Assembly: GCF_013408825.1 (NCBI RefSeq)
Contig: NZ_JACCBZ010000007.1
Coordinates: 1-64,000 of the forward strand
DNA: 64,000 nucleotides
DNA from: Mucilaginibacter tundrae
GTDB taxonomy: Bacteria; Bacteroidota; Bacteroidia; Sphingobacteriales; Sphingobacteriaceae
Direction: 5' to 3'
Positions 34,552 through 42,890 of this stretch are shown here, piece by piece. A program made the translations under genes and the position numbers. How positions within the stretch are numbered: the stretch's first letter is position 1; the number at the start of each line of letters is the position of its first letter. A model generated the notes under the pieces. The model saw only the letters and a program-made list of their open reading frames with translations. It ran no database searches and had not been told where the DNA came from.

Positions 34552-35125
34552 ATGAAAATATTTATTTACTTCCTGTGCGTTCTTTTATTTTTTCAACTAA
34601 AGTTATACGCCAAAATAAATACCAGACAATTTAAGTTTAAAGCATCACCTGAAAAGAGCATTCGTCAAAATTTGAATGGTGGCGGCACCACCCCCTCAGC
34701 CAAACTTCGGCTCAGCGGCAAGTTTTGCACTTTTTACTACCACGGAAGCTGTAGGCAATACGGGTATTTCAAATATTACAGGTAATATAGGTACGAATAG
34801 CGGCGCTATAACCGGGTTCGGCACATCCACAGTAACAGGGTCTATTTACAACAATAATAGTATAACCGCGCAGTGTGCTACAGATCTGGAAACTGCTTAT
34901 AACCAGATAAGCAGTTTCACACCTACCGCCGCACATGATGCTGTTTTCGGAAATGGAGAAAAGCTGGACGCCGGAGTATATTCGCTTGGCTCGGCCGGAT
35001 CAGCGGCTGGTGTGTTAACGTTGGATGCCCAGGGCAATTCCAGTGCATTATTTATTTTTCAGATCGATGGTGCGTTTAATACCGGTGCCGGCACGACAGT
35101 AGTGCTGGTAAACGGCCCAGTGGCA
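34552..35125 (+). pseudogene. Broken DUF3494 ice-binding-like gene
   Basis: The start codes for a signal peptide (MKIFIYFLCVLLFFQLKLYA) and the frame is lost in a run of five C at 34691-34695. In the next frame the DUF3494 domain continues (PNFGSAASFALFTTTEA, then NITGNIGTNSGAITGFGTS, LDAGVYSLGSAGSAAGVLTL, FIFQIDGAFNTGAG). It stops after VLVNG at about 35125, where an intact domain would have some 60-80 more residues. So there are two lesions: a one-base frameshift and a lost 3' end. The loss coincides with the truncated end of the convergent GIY-YIG-like gene. Confidence 0.8.
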
Positions 35126-35551
35126 TAATTGCAAGCCATGGCTATCATTCTTTTTATCATACCCAAGGTGCGCTACCATTCTACCTTGAAGACCAGAACA
35201 CGTTTTTCCTACATAAAGTACCTTTAATTCAGATTTGTAAATCCGTTTTTCGACTAACATAGGGAATTGTCTTTTTATTTTTTTAACACCTTTTTTAATC
35301 TTGCTCATTATCTGTTTGGGCGTATGATTTGAGGTGACAACAAACCAATATAATACGGGCTGTTTAGCTGATTTAAGGGCCCCGAAAAAATTTGGAAGTT
35401 TATCGAGGCATTGATGTTCATCACCCGGACCTAGCATAGGCAGATCGGAGCAATCCAACAGAACTTTATGGTGTTTTGAAAAAGTGTCTTCGTTAATTGA
35501 ATTCACTATAGTTTTGACATTTTCAATGCACTTAACTAATTCTTTCATCAC
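35126..35551 (-). pseudogene. Truncated GIY-YIG-like gene
   Basis: On the minus strand the frame from 35551 encodes about 140 residues of coherent protein, ending with LKVLYVGKTCSGLQGRM, then HLGYDKKNDSHGLQLCHWA. The KVLYVGKT...GR...HLG pattern resembles a GIY-YIG-type module in which further conserved residues, including the metal-binding Glu, should follow. Instead the frame runs antisense into the DUF3494 relic (to 35048) and ends meaninglessly. I read it as a gene that lost its 3' end in the same deletion as its neighbour. The family call is moderate. Confidence 0.55.
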
Positions 35552-36077
35552 AATATCCTTTATCTTATCAGTTAAACCTTTAAGTTGAGTGTATTATCAA
35601 TTGATAAATTTGGGGCACCGCTGCTATCAGGTATGATAACTGAATATTCCCAATAATATCGATGAAAAAAGGCAAAAAGTTTCTCAGCTATTTGGCCCAC
35701 TGACAGATCTTAACGTCAATTGCGGTTTTTTGCTTTTAAATAATTGATTTTATGGGGTTGTAAATTTTGTAAGCTTATTGCATACCCAATCTATATAATA
35801 AGATGCGAACGGCATCACTGATTATCAAAGAATCAACAACACCAACTCGCTTACATCAGATATTTAGTCAAAACACTACATAATAATATTAAACAGGGCA
35901 TAAAGTCTAATTTAATATATTTTTCAAAAAACATATAAAAAGATTTAATAAAACGAAATTATAGCAATATGCCTAAAAGGAGTAGATCAAGGGTGTTAAT
36001 TTCGTTAACGCGTCTATTAAAATAAGTTATAATTACTACTACAGCATCGGGGCACTTGCTTTGTAACTGATTGTGTG
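35552..36077. other. Gap without a gene
   Basis: AT-rich DNA with a perfect 14-base palindrome TTATCAATTGATAA at 35594-35607 and no credible frame. The right end must contain the promoter of the AraC-type gene, which I could not place. Confidence 0.6.
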
Positions 36078-36620
36078 ATGATATTATTTATAAAAAACAT
36101 GGTAGGGGTTAGCTGTAAAGTGATATCACAAATGGAGTTGGAAAAACTAGGTCTAAAATGTATCTCAGTAGAAATAGGCAGAATTGAAATCTCGGAAAGT
36201 GTATCTCCCGAATATCTTCAAAAAATAAAGGCAGCTTTCCTCATATTCGGATTGGAAGTTATTGACACTAAAAAGGAAATTTTAGTAGAGAAAATAAAAC
36301 ATGTAATTATTGAAATGATTCATCATACTGACGATAGGTTAAAGATGAATTTTTCTAATTATTTGAGTGAAAAATTAAATTATGATTATACCTACCTCTC
36401 AAATACGTTTGTTGAGGAAGAGGGAATTACCATTGAGTATTTTATAATTCTACACAGGATAGACCGGGTAAAAGCACTGATAGTTTATAACGAGCTAACG
36501 CTAACCGAAATTTCATGGAAACTACACTATAGCAGTGTGGCTCATTTATCGGCACAATTCAAAAAAATAACAGGAGTAACACCTTCGTATTTTAAAACGC
36601 GATCTCCCATTTGCGCGTAA
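36078..36620 (+). CDS. AraC-family transcriptional regulator
   Basis: 180 aa from ATG 36078 (a GTG codon precedes it). The C-terminal half is an AraC-type double HTH: IDRVKALIVYNELTLTEISW, then YSSVAHLSAQFKKITGVTPS. The N-terminal 75 residues resemble the heavy-metal-domain-like region found in a widespread Bacteroidota regulator group, where I recall the start as YIKNMVCxRC. Here the segment reads FIKNMVGVSCKV: the first Cys is Gly, so a paired-Cys sensor site is not kept. It lies directly before the DUF3494 adhesin gene and may regulate it. Confidence 0.82.
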   Translation: MILFIKNMVGVSCKVISQMELEKLGLKCISVEIGRIEISESVSPEYLQKIKAAFLIFGLEVIDTKKEILVEKIKHVIIEMIHHTDDRLKMNFSNYLSEKLNYDYTYLSNTFVEEEGITIEYFIILHRIDRVKALIVYNELTLTEISWKLHYSSVAHLSAQFKKITGVTPSYFKTRSPICA

Positions 36621-36629
36621 ACCTGTGAA

Positions 36630-36658
36630 TTATATAACATATTCCAAATGTTATATAA
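36630..36658. promoter_or_regulatory. Inverted repeat between araC-type and adhesin genes
   Basis: TTATATAACAT-N7-ATGTTATATAA, perfect 11-bp arms. It starts ten bases after the regulator's stop and lies 100 bases before the adhesin start. No T-run follows, so an operator is more likely than a terminator. Confidence 0.45.
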
Positions 36659-36757
36659 CACAATGCACCCACTGCTGAGGTAGGTTTGTATGCCTTTGTC
36701 CCTTTAACAATAGGGGGCATGCGCACCATATATTCATTTACTTAAACATTTATTTTT

Positions 36758-38578
36758 ATGAACAGAACGCCTACTCAAATTGCTGGGAATACACATCAAC
36801 CTCCGGGCAAAACCAATTTTATCTTATCAAAAACTATCCTTTTACTATCACTAACATCTATATTATTTACATCTGCATGTAAAAAGGATAACTATGTAGC
36901 TGTTCAGGGCGTATGTCCTGTAGTTGCCACCGACCCAATGAATAATGCGGTGGATGTGGCACTAAACAAAGTAATTACGGCAACCTTTAATACACCGATG
37001 GATGCCAAAACAATTACTTCATCAACATTTATTATTAAACAGGGAGCGAATGTTATTTCCGGAACAGTTGCTGCAACTAGCAACCCTGCCGTTTATACTT
37101 TTACACCCGATGTTCCATTATTACCTTTTGCCTTATATACGGGTACAATAACCACCGGGGCTACTGATAATTTTAGTACGGCGTTAGTAAGTAATTACGT
37201 TTGGTCATTCACTACCATACCCCAAGTTACCTTATCAGCTAATCCATTAATAGGAGGAACAACAACTGGCGGCGGTACATTTGCACAAGGATCAACAGTT
37301 ACAGTAACTGCTACGCCTAACACCGGCTATACTTTTCAAAGCTGGACCCAAAACGGCACTGTGGTTTCAACCAGTCCAAACTATCAATTTGTAATTGCAG
37401 GCAATAGTGCATTGGTAGCTAATTTTGTAGCAATCCCTGCCGGAAAATTTGCAGTAGTATTATCATCAAGCCCGGCTGTAGGAGGTACAACATCAGGTTC
37501 AGGCTCATTTAATGCTGGTAGCACGGTAATAGTGACCGCCACGCCTAATGCCGGATATACATTTGTTAATTGGACACAGAATGGCAATGTTGTTTCAACC
37601 AGTTCAAGCTACCAGTTCGCTTTGGCGTCAAATACTACCTTAGTTGCCAATTTTAAAGCCTTGGGTACATCCCAGTTTGCAGTAATTTTGTCATCAAATC
37701 CTATCATCGGTGGTACAACTAATGGTTCTGGGGCATATAATGCGGGTACTTCAGTAACCGTTACAGCTACACCAAATACTGGTTATGTCTTTGTCAATTG
37801 GACTAATAACGGAACAATTGCTTCAACCAGCTCAAGCTATACATTCCCGCTAAATTCAACAATTGCTTTGGTTGCTAACTTTGCACTTAACGCAGTTGCG
37901 ATAGGCCCGGGTGAAGTTAATTTGGGAACAGCTGGTAGCTATTCCATTTTAACGGAATCAGGCATCTCAACAACAGGAATTACTTCTGTTGAAGGAAATA
38001 TAGGTGTTAGTCCAATATCGTCTACTGCTATAACCGGTTTTGGGTTGATCATGAATACTAATGGACAATCATCACATACACCAATAGTGACTGGATCAGT
38101 ATATGCAGCTGATTATGCTTCGCCAACTCCGGCTAATTTAACAAGCGCGATTAACGATATGCAAACCGCTTACACTACAGAAAATGGTTTAATTACCCCG
38201 GCCCCTATAGTTGATTTATATGCAGGGAACGTTAGCGGTAAAATTTTGCCTCCGGGTTTATATAAATGGAGCACGGGGGTATTGATAACCAGTGCTGGTG
38301 TGACGCTTGCCGGCGGCCCTAATGATACCTGGGTTTTCCAAATAGCGCAGGATCTAACGGTTAGTAACAGTGCAATAATTACTTTAACAGGGGGTGCCCA
38401 GGCAAAGAATATTGTTTGGGTGGTAGCCGGACAGGCTACTTTAGGATCAAACTCGAATTTTAGTGGTATTATCCTAAGCAAAACACTGATTTCCTTAAAT
38501 ACTGGGGCGACAGTAACAGGCCAATTATTTGCACAATCGGCAGTTACGCTTAATGCAAGCACGGTTGTTAAGCCATAA
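36758..38578 (+). CDS. Surface lipoprotein: Ig-like, three InlB-type repeats, DUF3494 head
   Basis: 606 aa. A lipoprotein signal has an unusually long n-region (Cys 41 in LFTSACKKD). Residues about 55-155 form a bacterial Ig-like domain (SbsA/Big_5 type: FNTPMDAKTITSSTF). Three 76-residue tandem repeats of the InlB B-repeat type follow (about 157-384; each with NxGYxFxxWTxNG and LVANF). The C terminus (about 385-606) is a DUF3494 ice-binding-like domain: LGTAGSYSILTESGIS, EGNIGVSP, LPPGLYKW, and GQLFAQSAVTLNAS. The plan (membrane anchor, stalk, binding head) is that of an adhesin. Actual ice binding is not shown. Confidence 0.85.
   Translation: MNRTPTQIAGNTHQPPGKTNFILSKTILLLSLTSILFTSACKKDNYVAVQGVCPVVATDPMNNAVDVALNKVITATFNTPMDAKTITSSTFIIKQGANVISGTVAATSNPAVYTFTPDVPLLPFALYTGTITTGATDNFSTALVSNYVWSFTTIPQVTLSANPLIGGTTTGGGTFAQGSTVTVTATPNTGYTFQSWTQNGTVVSTSPNYQFVIAGNSALVANFVAIPAGKFAVVLSSSPAVGGTTSGSGSFNAGSTVIVTATPNAGYTFVNWTQNGNVVSTSSSYQFALASNTTLVANFKALGTSQFAVILSSNPIIGGTTNGSGAYNAGTSVTVTATPNTGYVFVNWTNNGTIASTSSSYTFPLNSTIALVANFALNAVAIGPGEVNLGTAGSYSILTESGISTTGITSVEGNIGVSPISSTAITGFGLIMNTNGQSSHTPIVTGSVYAADYASPTPANLTSAINDMQTAYTTENGLITPAPIVDLYAGNVSGKILPPGLYKWSTGVLITSAGVTLAGGPNDTWVFQIAQDLTVSNSAIITLTGGAQAKNIVWVVAGQATLGSNSNFSGIILSKTLISLNTGATVTGQLFAQSAVTLNASTVVKP
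37226..37903 (+). repeat. Three tandem 228-bp coding repeats
   Basis: Units begin at 37226, 37454 and 37682, each 76 codons, encoding the InlB-type repeats of the adhesin. They are alike in protein but clearly diverged in DNA, so the expansion is not very recent. Confidence 0.85.
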
Positions 38579-38629
38579 TTATTTATCAGGATCGGTATTA
38601 GTTAACAAAAAACCATTAAATCAAACATC

Positions 38630-40567
38630 ATGTTACCCATAAATAAAATAGCATCTAGGTTAATCACCTGCTTATTAATAATATTAGCGTCTTTTACGGC
38701 CAAAGCACAAACTACACAATCGCCCTGGTGGTTTGGAGTATCAGGAGCCGCGAATCTGAACTGGTACGATGGTACCACACAGAGGCTAAATAATTCCTTA
38801 ATTGTACCTACAGCTTTTCATAAAGGCTTTAGCGTTCGCCCTTATGGATCGATATTAGCAGAATACCGCCCGACGGGTATATTAGGATTTATGCTGAACG
38901 TTGGATATGATGGACGAGGGGGAAAGTTTAACCAGGTAGAAGCGCCTTGTAACTGCCCGGCAAACCTACAAACCAGTTTGAGTTATTTAACAGTTGAACC
39001 CAGCCTGCGATTAGGCGTTCCGTCTTCCGGCCTTTACTTTTTTGCCGGGCCGCGGGTGGCCTTTGATATAAGCAAGGGGTTCGACTACACACAGTTGAGA
39101 CAGCCTAATACTAACTCCCAGCTTAGTGCAGTTCATAATACTATACTATCCGGCCAGGTTGGTATAGGGTATGATATTATTGTTTCGGCACCTGCCAGCA
39201 CAACAAAAGTTAGCCTCTCCCCATTTGTTTCTTATCAGCCGTATTTTGGTCAGGAACCACGCGATATTGAAAGCTGGTCAATCACCACGGTTAGAGCAGG
39301 GATAGCTCTGAAATTTGGCAAGGTTCGTAATAAAGCTATTGTCAAAGATTTACCTATGATAATAAGCCCGGCTGTTGATGTTAGCTTTTTTGTTACTGCT
39401 CCCACGGCGCCCCCTTTAAGCAGGCAGGTAAGCGAAACCTTACCCTTACTTAGTTCGGTGTTTTTTGATGACGGATCAAATCAGATTCCGGCCAGGTATG
39501 TGGTTTTATCAGCAGACAACGCCGGAAGCTTTAAAGAAGCGCAATTGCAAAATGTTCAATATGAAGATATGACTGGTAGGTCTGCAAGGCAATTAAACGT
39601 TTATTATAATTTGTTGAATATTTTAGGAGATCGTTTAAGGGCAAATCCGAATGCCAGGGTGTTATTGAGCGGCGCATCAGGTACAGATGTAGCTAATGGT
39701 AAAATCATGGCAGAGGCGGTTAAACTATATTTGGTGAATACATTTGGCATTGATGGCTCAAGAATACAAACAGAAGGCCGCATTAAACCGGTTATTCCTT
39801 CGGAACAGCCTGGGGGCACCAAACAGCTTGTGCTTTTGCGCGCAGGTGATAGGCGTGTAGATATTGAAAGCGCTTCACCTGAATTACTATTTGAAGTGGG
39901 CGGTGATATGATGAAACCTGTGCAGATAACAACCATACAAACTGACCCGCTTGGCGACCAAGTTGTTTTCAAGGTTGACAGTGCCAACATCATTCTAAAA
40001 AACTGGTCGGTAGATGTTACAGATGAAAAGGGAACGACCCAGCATTTTGGCCCATTTACAGATAACCAGGAAGGCATACCCGGTAAAACAATTTTAGGTA
40101 ACGATGGTACCGGAACCTTTAAAGTGGTTATGACCGGCGAAACGAAGGCCGGAAACCCGATAAAAAAAGAAAGCACAGTTTATTTAGTAAAGCAGGATGC
40201 AACAGTTGAAAAAGGTTTGCGCTATAGCATCCTGTTTAATTTCGACCAGTCGAACGCTGTGGCGCCATATAGCGGGTTTTTAACCAGGTTAGTTGCTACA
40301 TCAATACCCGACGGGTCAACGGTCATTATCCATGGCCATACAGATATAATTGGGCAGGATGATCATAACCTAAAACTTTCCCAACAAAGGGCCCAGGATG
40401 TTAAGGATATTCTACAAAAAGCTTTAATCAGTGCTGGTAAAAACAACGTAAAATTTGAAACCAACGGTTTTGGCGACGACGTTAACCATGCACCGTTTGA
40501 AAACAACACAGCGGAAGAACGTTCTTATAACAGAACAGTGATTATTGATATCGTACCCCTTAAATAG
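38630..40567 (+). CDS. OmpA-family protein with N-terminal barrel
   Basis: 645 aa. Signal peptide to about residue 27 (ASFTAKAQ). Residues about 30-230 look like an eight-strand outer membrane barrel (WWFGVSGAANLNWYDG at the start, AGIALKFGK at the end). A middle region of about 300 residues has beta-sandwich character. Residues about 535-645 form an OmpA-type peptidoglycan-binding domain (VIIHGHTDIIGQDDHNLKLS, QQRAQDVKDIL, RSYNRTVIID). It begins 51 bases after the adhesin and probably anchors the outer membrane to the cell wall under surface load; the functional link is inferred from position. Confidence 0.82.
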   Translation: MLPINKIASRLITCLLIILASFTAKAQTTQSPWWFGVSGAANLNWYDGTTQRLNNSLIVPTAFHKGFSVRPYGSILAEYRPTGILGFMLNVGYDGRGGKFNQVEAPCNCPANLQTSLSYLTVEPSLRLGVPSSGLYFFAGPRVAFDISKGFDYTQLRQPNTNSQLSAVHNTILSGQVGIGYDIIVSAPASTTKVSLSPFVSYQPYFGQEPRDIESWSITTVRAGIALKFGKVRNKAIVKDLPMIISPAVDVSFFVTAPTAPPLSRQVSETLPLLSSVFFDDGSNQIPARYVVLSADNAGSFKEAQLQNVQYEDMTGRSARQLNVYYNLLNILGDRLRANPNARVLLSGASGTDVANGKIMAEAVKLYLVNTFGIDGSRIQTEGRIKPVIPSEQPGGTKQLVLLRAGDRRVDIESASPELLFEVGGDMMKPVQITTIQTDPLGDQVVFKVDSANIILKNWSVDVTDEKGTTQHFGPFTDNQEGIPGKTILGNDGTGTFKVVMTGETKAGNPIKKESTVYLVKQDATVEKGLRYSILFNFDQSNAVAPYSGFLTRLVATSIPDGSTVIIHGHTDIIGQDDHNLKLSQQRAQDVKDILQKALISAGKNNVKFETNGFGDDVNHAPFENNTAEERSYNRTVIIDIVPLK

Positions 40568-40585
40568 CAATAGTTTAACAAATTT

Positions 40586-40618
40586 AAAGGCCTTTTTCGC
40601 AAGAACAAGGCCTTTTTT
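40586..40618 (+). terminator. Terminator of the adhesin-OmpA operon
   Basis: AAAGGCCTT ... AAGGCCTTT (9-bp stem, 12-nt loop) followed by TTT. Confidence 0.75.
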
Positions 40619-40639
40619 ATGCCCTTAATTTTCAATCCT

Positions 40640-40870
40640 GCTGTACTGTACCACGGTACAAGTGGAACACCTGGTACATTTGGTACACTTTTCGCCCCAA
40701 AAACGCCCGAATTGAACCTGAAAAGGCGGTTTTTACATTGATTTTGACTCGCTTTTTCACGAAAAAACGCCCATTTTAGGCTCAAAAACAGCTAAAAAAT
40801 TCAGTTTTTTGCTCGTTTTTGATGAAAAATAGGGTTATTTTATAGCTTTTTGCTGCAAAATAAAAGGTTA
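40640..40870 (+). repeat. AT-rich dispersed repeat, copy 2
   Basis: It begins with repeated GGTAC motifs (CCACGGTACAAGTGGAACAC, then GGTACATTTGGTACAC) and runs into AT-rich CAAAAA/GATGAAAAA tracts. It is the plus-strand relative of 12600-12860. The short minus-strand frame 40525-40785 crosses it and is not a gene. Confidence 0.5.
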
Positions 40871-40939
40871 ATTAGCGGTATATCGTACCATAAATAGGGG
40901 TTGTGAAACAGTATAGATGCTTTTAAGATCAAAAAGAGG

Positions 40940-41062
40940 TGTCATATTGAAGCACTCGATTAAGCGGAATGTGAAAGAGAAACGGCAAAAAAAGGATGTC
41001 ATGTTGAGGCACTCGAAACATGTGGGCAAAGGTCTCTGCGCTAACTCTTAAACCAGTGGGGG
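40940..41062. repeat. Mixed dispersed repeat fragments
   Basis: Two related pieces, GTGTCATATTGAAGCACTCG and ATGTCATGTTGAGGCACTCG, the second forming CATGTT...AACATG, are followed by a copy of the TGCGCTAACTCTTAA element also found at 314-331. No gene. Confidence 0.5.
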
Positions 41063-41074
41063 GTACGAAGTTAC

Positions 41075-41123
41075 CAAAGCCCCAAAGCCCTTAGATCAAA
41101 ATCTAAAGGCTTTTGGGGCTTTG
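41075..41123. terminator. Long hairpin terminator
   Basis: CAAAGCCCC at both ends pairs over about 20 bp with a CAAA loop. It sits 12 bases beyond the stop of the minus-strand hydrolase gene and carries the recurring GCCY...AGATC-AAA-ATCT core. Confidence 0.6.
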
Positions 41124-41134
41124 TATCCCGTTGT

Positions 41135-41932
41135 TTATTTCGATACTGTTAGCAAAATAGCTGCTAATTTATCAGGCATCGATATAAAAGGGGTGTGGCT
41201 GCTTGGTAATGAATATTCCTTACTAACATGGCCATTGGTTTTCACCATTGTTTTTTGGAATGTAAAACTAACTGCATGGTCATCAATAGTGTGTATATAA
41301 ACCTTCTTTACACTACCAAATTTTCCATCTGTTAATGTAACTGGTGTTACAAGGGGAGCTAATGGCTCTGGTTTAATGTTGTTAGTTAGGTAATCACCAA
41401 CTTGTGCAGGCGCATCAGCAGCAAATACATCTATTACGCCATCTTTTGCAATTTTCGCGGAACCGGTGGCTTGATCAATTTGTAGATATTTGCCAACATG
41501 ACTATCTGCATCTTGTTTGGCAAGCGATAATAAGCTTTCTCCGTTTTGCGGTAAGTAAGCGGCCAGGTAAACTAATTCCTTTATTTGGCCGGGTATCTCT
41601 TCGGCTACCTGGCTAATAACCAAACCTGCCATACTATGCCCCACTAAAATTACATTTTTTCTGTCGCCTATAGCGTTCTTTACCGCGTCAACGTAAGCTT
41701 GCAAGCTGATGTTTGCAAATGAAGTCGTGTCGTTTCCGTGACCAGGCAGGTTTACCGCGATCACCTCATGTCCTTGTGCTTCTAATATCGGGGTTACTCC
41801 CTGCCATGCGCTTGCGTCAGACCATGCTCCGTGAACCAGAACTATAGTTGATGAATTTTTGTTGTTTGCTTTTTGAGCTTGAGCAGTAAAACCTAATACA
41901 CTCATTGCCATAACTAATATTGCTGTTTTCAT
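41135..41932 (-). CDS. Secreted alpha/beta hydrolase
   Basis: 265 aa. Signal peptide to about residue 20 (GFTAQAQ). The oxyanion motif VLVHGAWSDASAW lies near residue 32 and the nucleophile elbow GHSMAG near residue 98; the likely catalytic His is in SSHTPFISMP near the C terminus. The layout resembles the methyl-salicylate esterase/EstC-like group, but the substrate is unknown. A Crp/Fnr regulator gene lies upstream on the same strand. Confidence 0.85.
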   Translation of the reverse strand: MKTAILVMAMSVLGFTAQAQKANNKNSSTIVLVHGAWSDASAWQGVTPILEAQGHEVIAVNLPGHGNDTTSFANISLQAYVDAVKNAIGDRKNVILVGHSMAGLVISQVAEEIPGQIKELVYLAAYLPQNGESLLSLAKQDADSHVGKYLQIDQATGSAKIAKDGVIDVFAADAPAQVGDYLTNNIKPEPLAPLVTPVTLTDGKFGSVKKVYIHTIDDHAVSFTFQKTMVKTNGHVSKEYSLPSSHTPFISMPDKLAAILLTVSK

Positions 41933-42074
41933 TTTGTTTAATGCCTAATTGTTTAGGACAGTACAAACATCGGGGTAAGCCATCAGGATAATTTTAACCC
42001 AGGTTAAAATCGAAACTTAAGATAAAAAAAGATTGTATGACAAGAAATATAAGCAATAGCGCGTAGAAAGCTTA

Positions 42075-42671
42075 TTATTTACCAACCATTCGTTTACGAA
42101 TGCGGCTTAGGGATGGCCCCTGTATTCCCAGGTAAGAAGCGATATGATAAAGCGGTACAGCATTAAAAATATTAGGGTGTTTCGCTATCATATCCCGGTA
42201 ACGGTCTTCGGGTGTTTTAAATAAGAACCCTTCAGTACTTCGCATTACCTCATGAAAAGCTGTTTCGGCAATCATCCTGCCAAACCGCTCCCATTGATGA
42301 GATTGCCCATAAAGCCCATTCAGATGATCTATATGAATATATAAAATTACTGAATTGGCCATGGCTTCAGTATAATATTCGCAGGCTGTTTGGCTAAAAA
42401 AGCTGGTAAAAGAAGTAACGAATTGATGGTCCGTGAAAAAAAGCATATTCTTTTCTTCACCCGTGTTCTCATTTATACGGTAGATTCTAAACACACCACT
42501 GATGATGAATCCAAGGTGTTTACAAACGTTTTTATATTCGTTATAAAACTCTCCTTTTTTATACTGCTTTAATTTCCAATGCGGCAATGACAGATCAAAT
42601 TCTTCGGCTTTCATGCCGGCGGAACACATTACCGTACGTAATAAATCTATCTCTGTTTTGCCATCTAACAT
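42075..42671 (-). CDS. Crp/Fnr-type transcriptional regulator
   Basis: 198 aa. An N-terminal cyclic-nucleotide-binding fold (about 15-115; KKGEFYNEYKNVCKHLGFI, then ISGVFRIY) is joined by a long helix to a C-terminal HTH (HIASYLGIQGPSLSRIRKRM). The glycine-rich phosphate loop of true cAMP binders is not evident, so the ligand is probably not cAMP. Such proteins are common in Bacteroidota beside small enzymes; it may control the hydrolase gene downstream. Confidence 0.88.
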   Translation of the reverse strand: MLDGKTEIDLLRTVMCSAGMKAEEFDLSLPHWKLKQYKKGEFYNEYKNVCKHLGFIISGVFRIYRINENTGEEKNMLFFTDHQFVTSFTSFFSQTACEYYTEAMANSVILYIHIDHLNGLYGQSHQWERFGRMIAETAFHEVMRSTEGFLFKTPEDRYRDMIAKHPNIFNAVPLYHIASYLGIQGPSLSRIRKRMVGK

Positions 42672-42890
42672 GCCATAAAAATATCTCTTTTAAATTAAAA
42701 CATACAACAATAAGCGCTATTTATTAATAGGCATGGCCTCATTTCTTTAAATGAATAAAGTTAAATTCAAAAAAACCAGGCTTGAAGTATAATCAAACTT
42801 ACAGCCCGTTTTAATTGTATTAACAGCATATTATTTAATTGCATTCAAATATTAACTTTACATAAGTTAAGCTGACCCAATTATACCCCA

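Noticed and set aside
35594..35607. Perfect 14-base palindrome TTATCAATTGATAA
   Set aside because: It is a good palindrome but stands alone in AT-rich DNA, 470 bases from the next gene; chance is likely, so it is not called a site.
39604..40176. 190-codon minus-strand frame
   Set aside because: Antisense to the OmpA-family gene, with Ser/Pro-rich shadow composition.
40525..40785. 86-codon minus-strand frame after the OmpA gene
   Set aside because: It crosses the operon terminator and a dispersed repeat.
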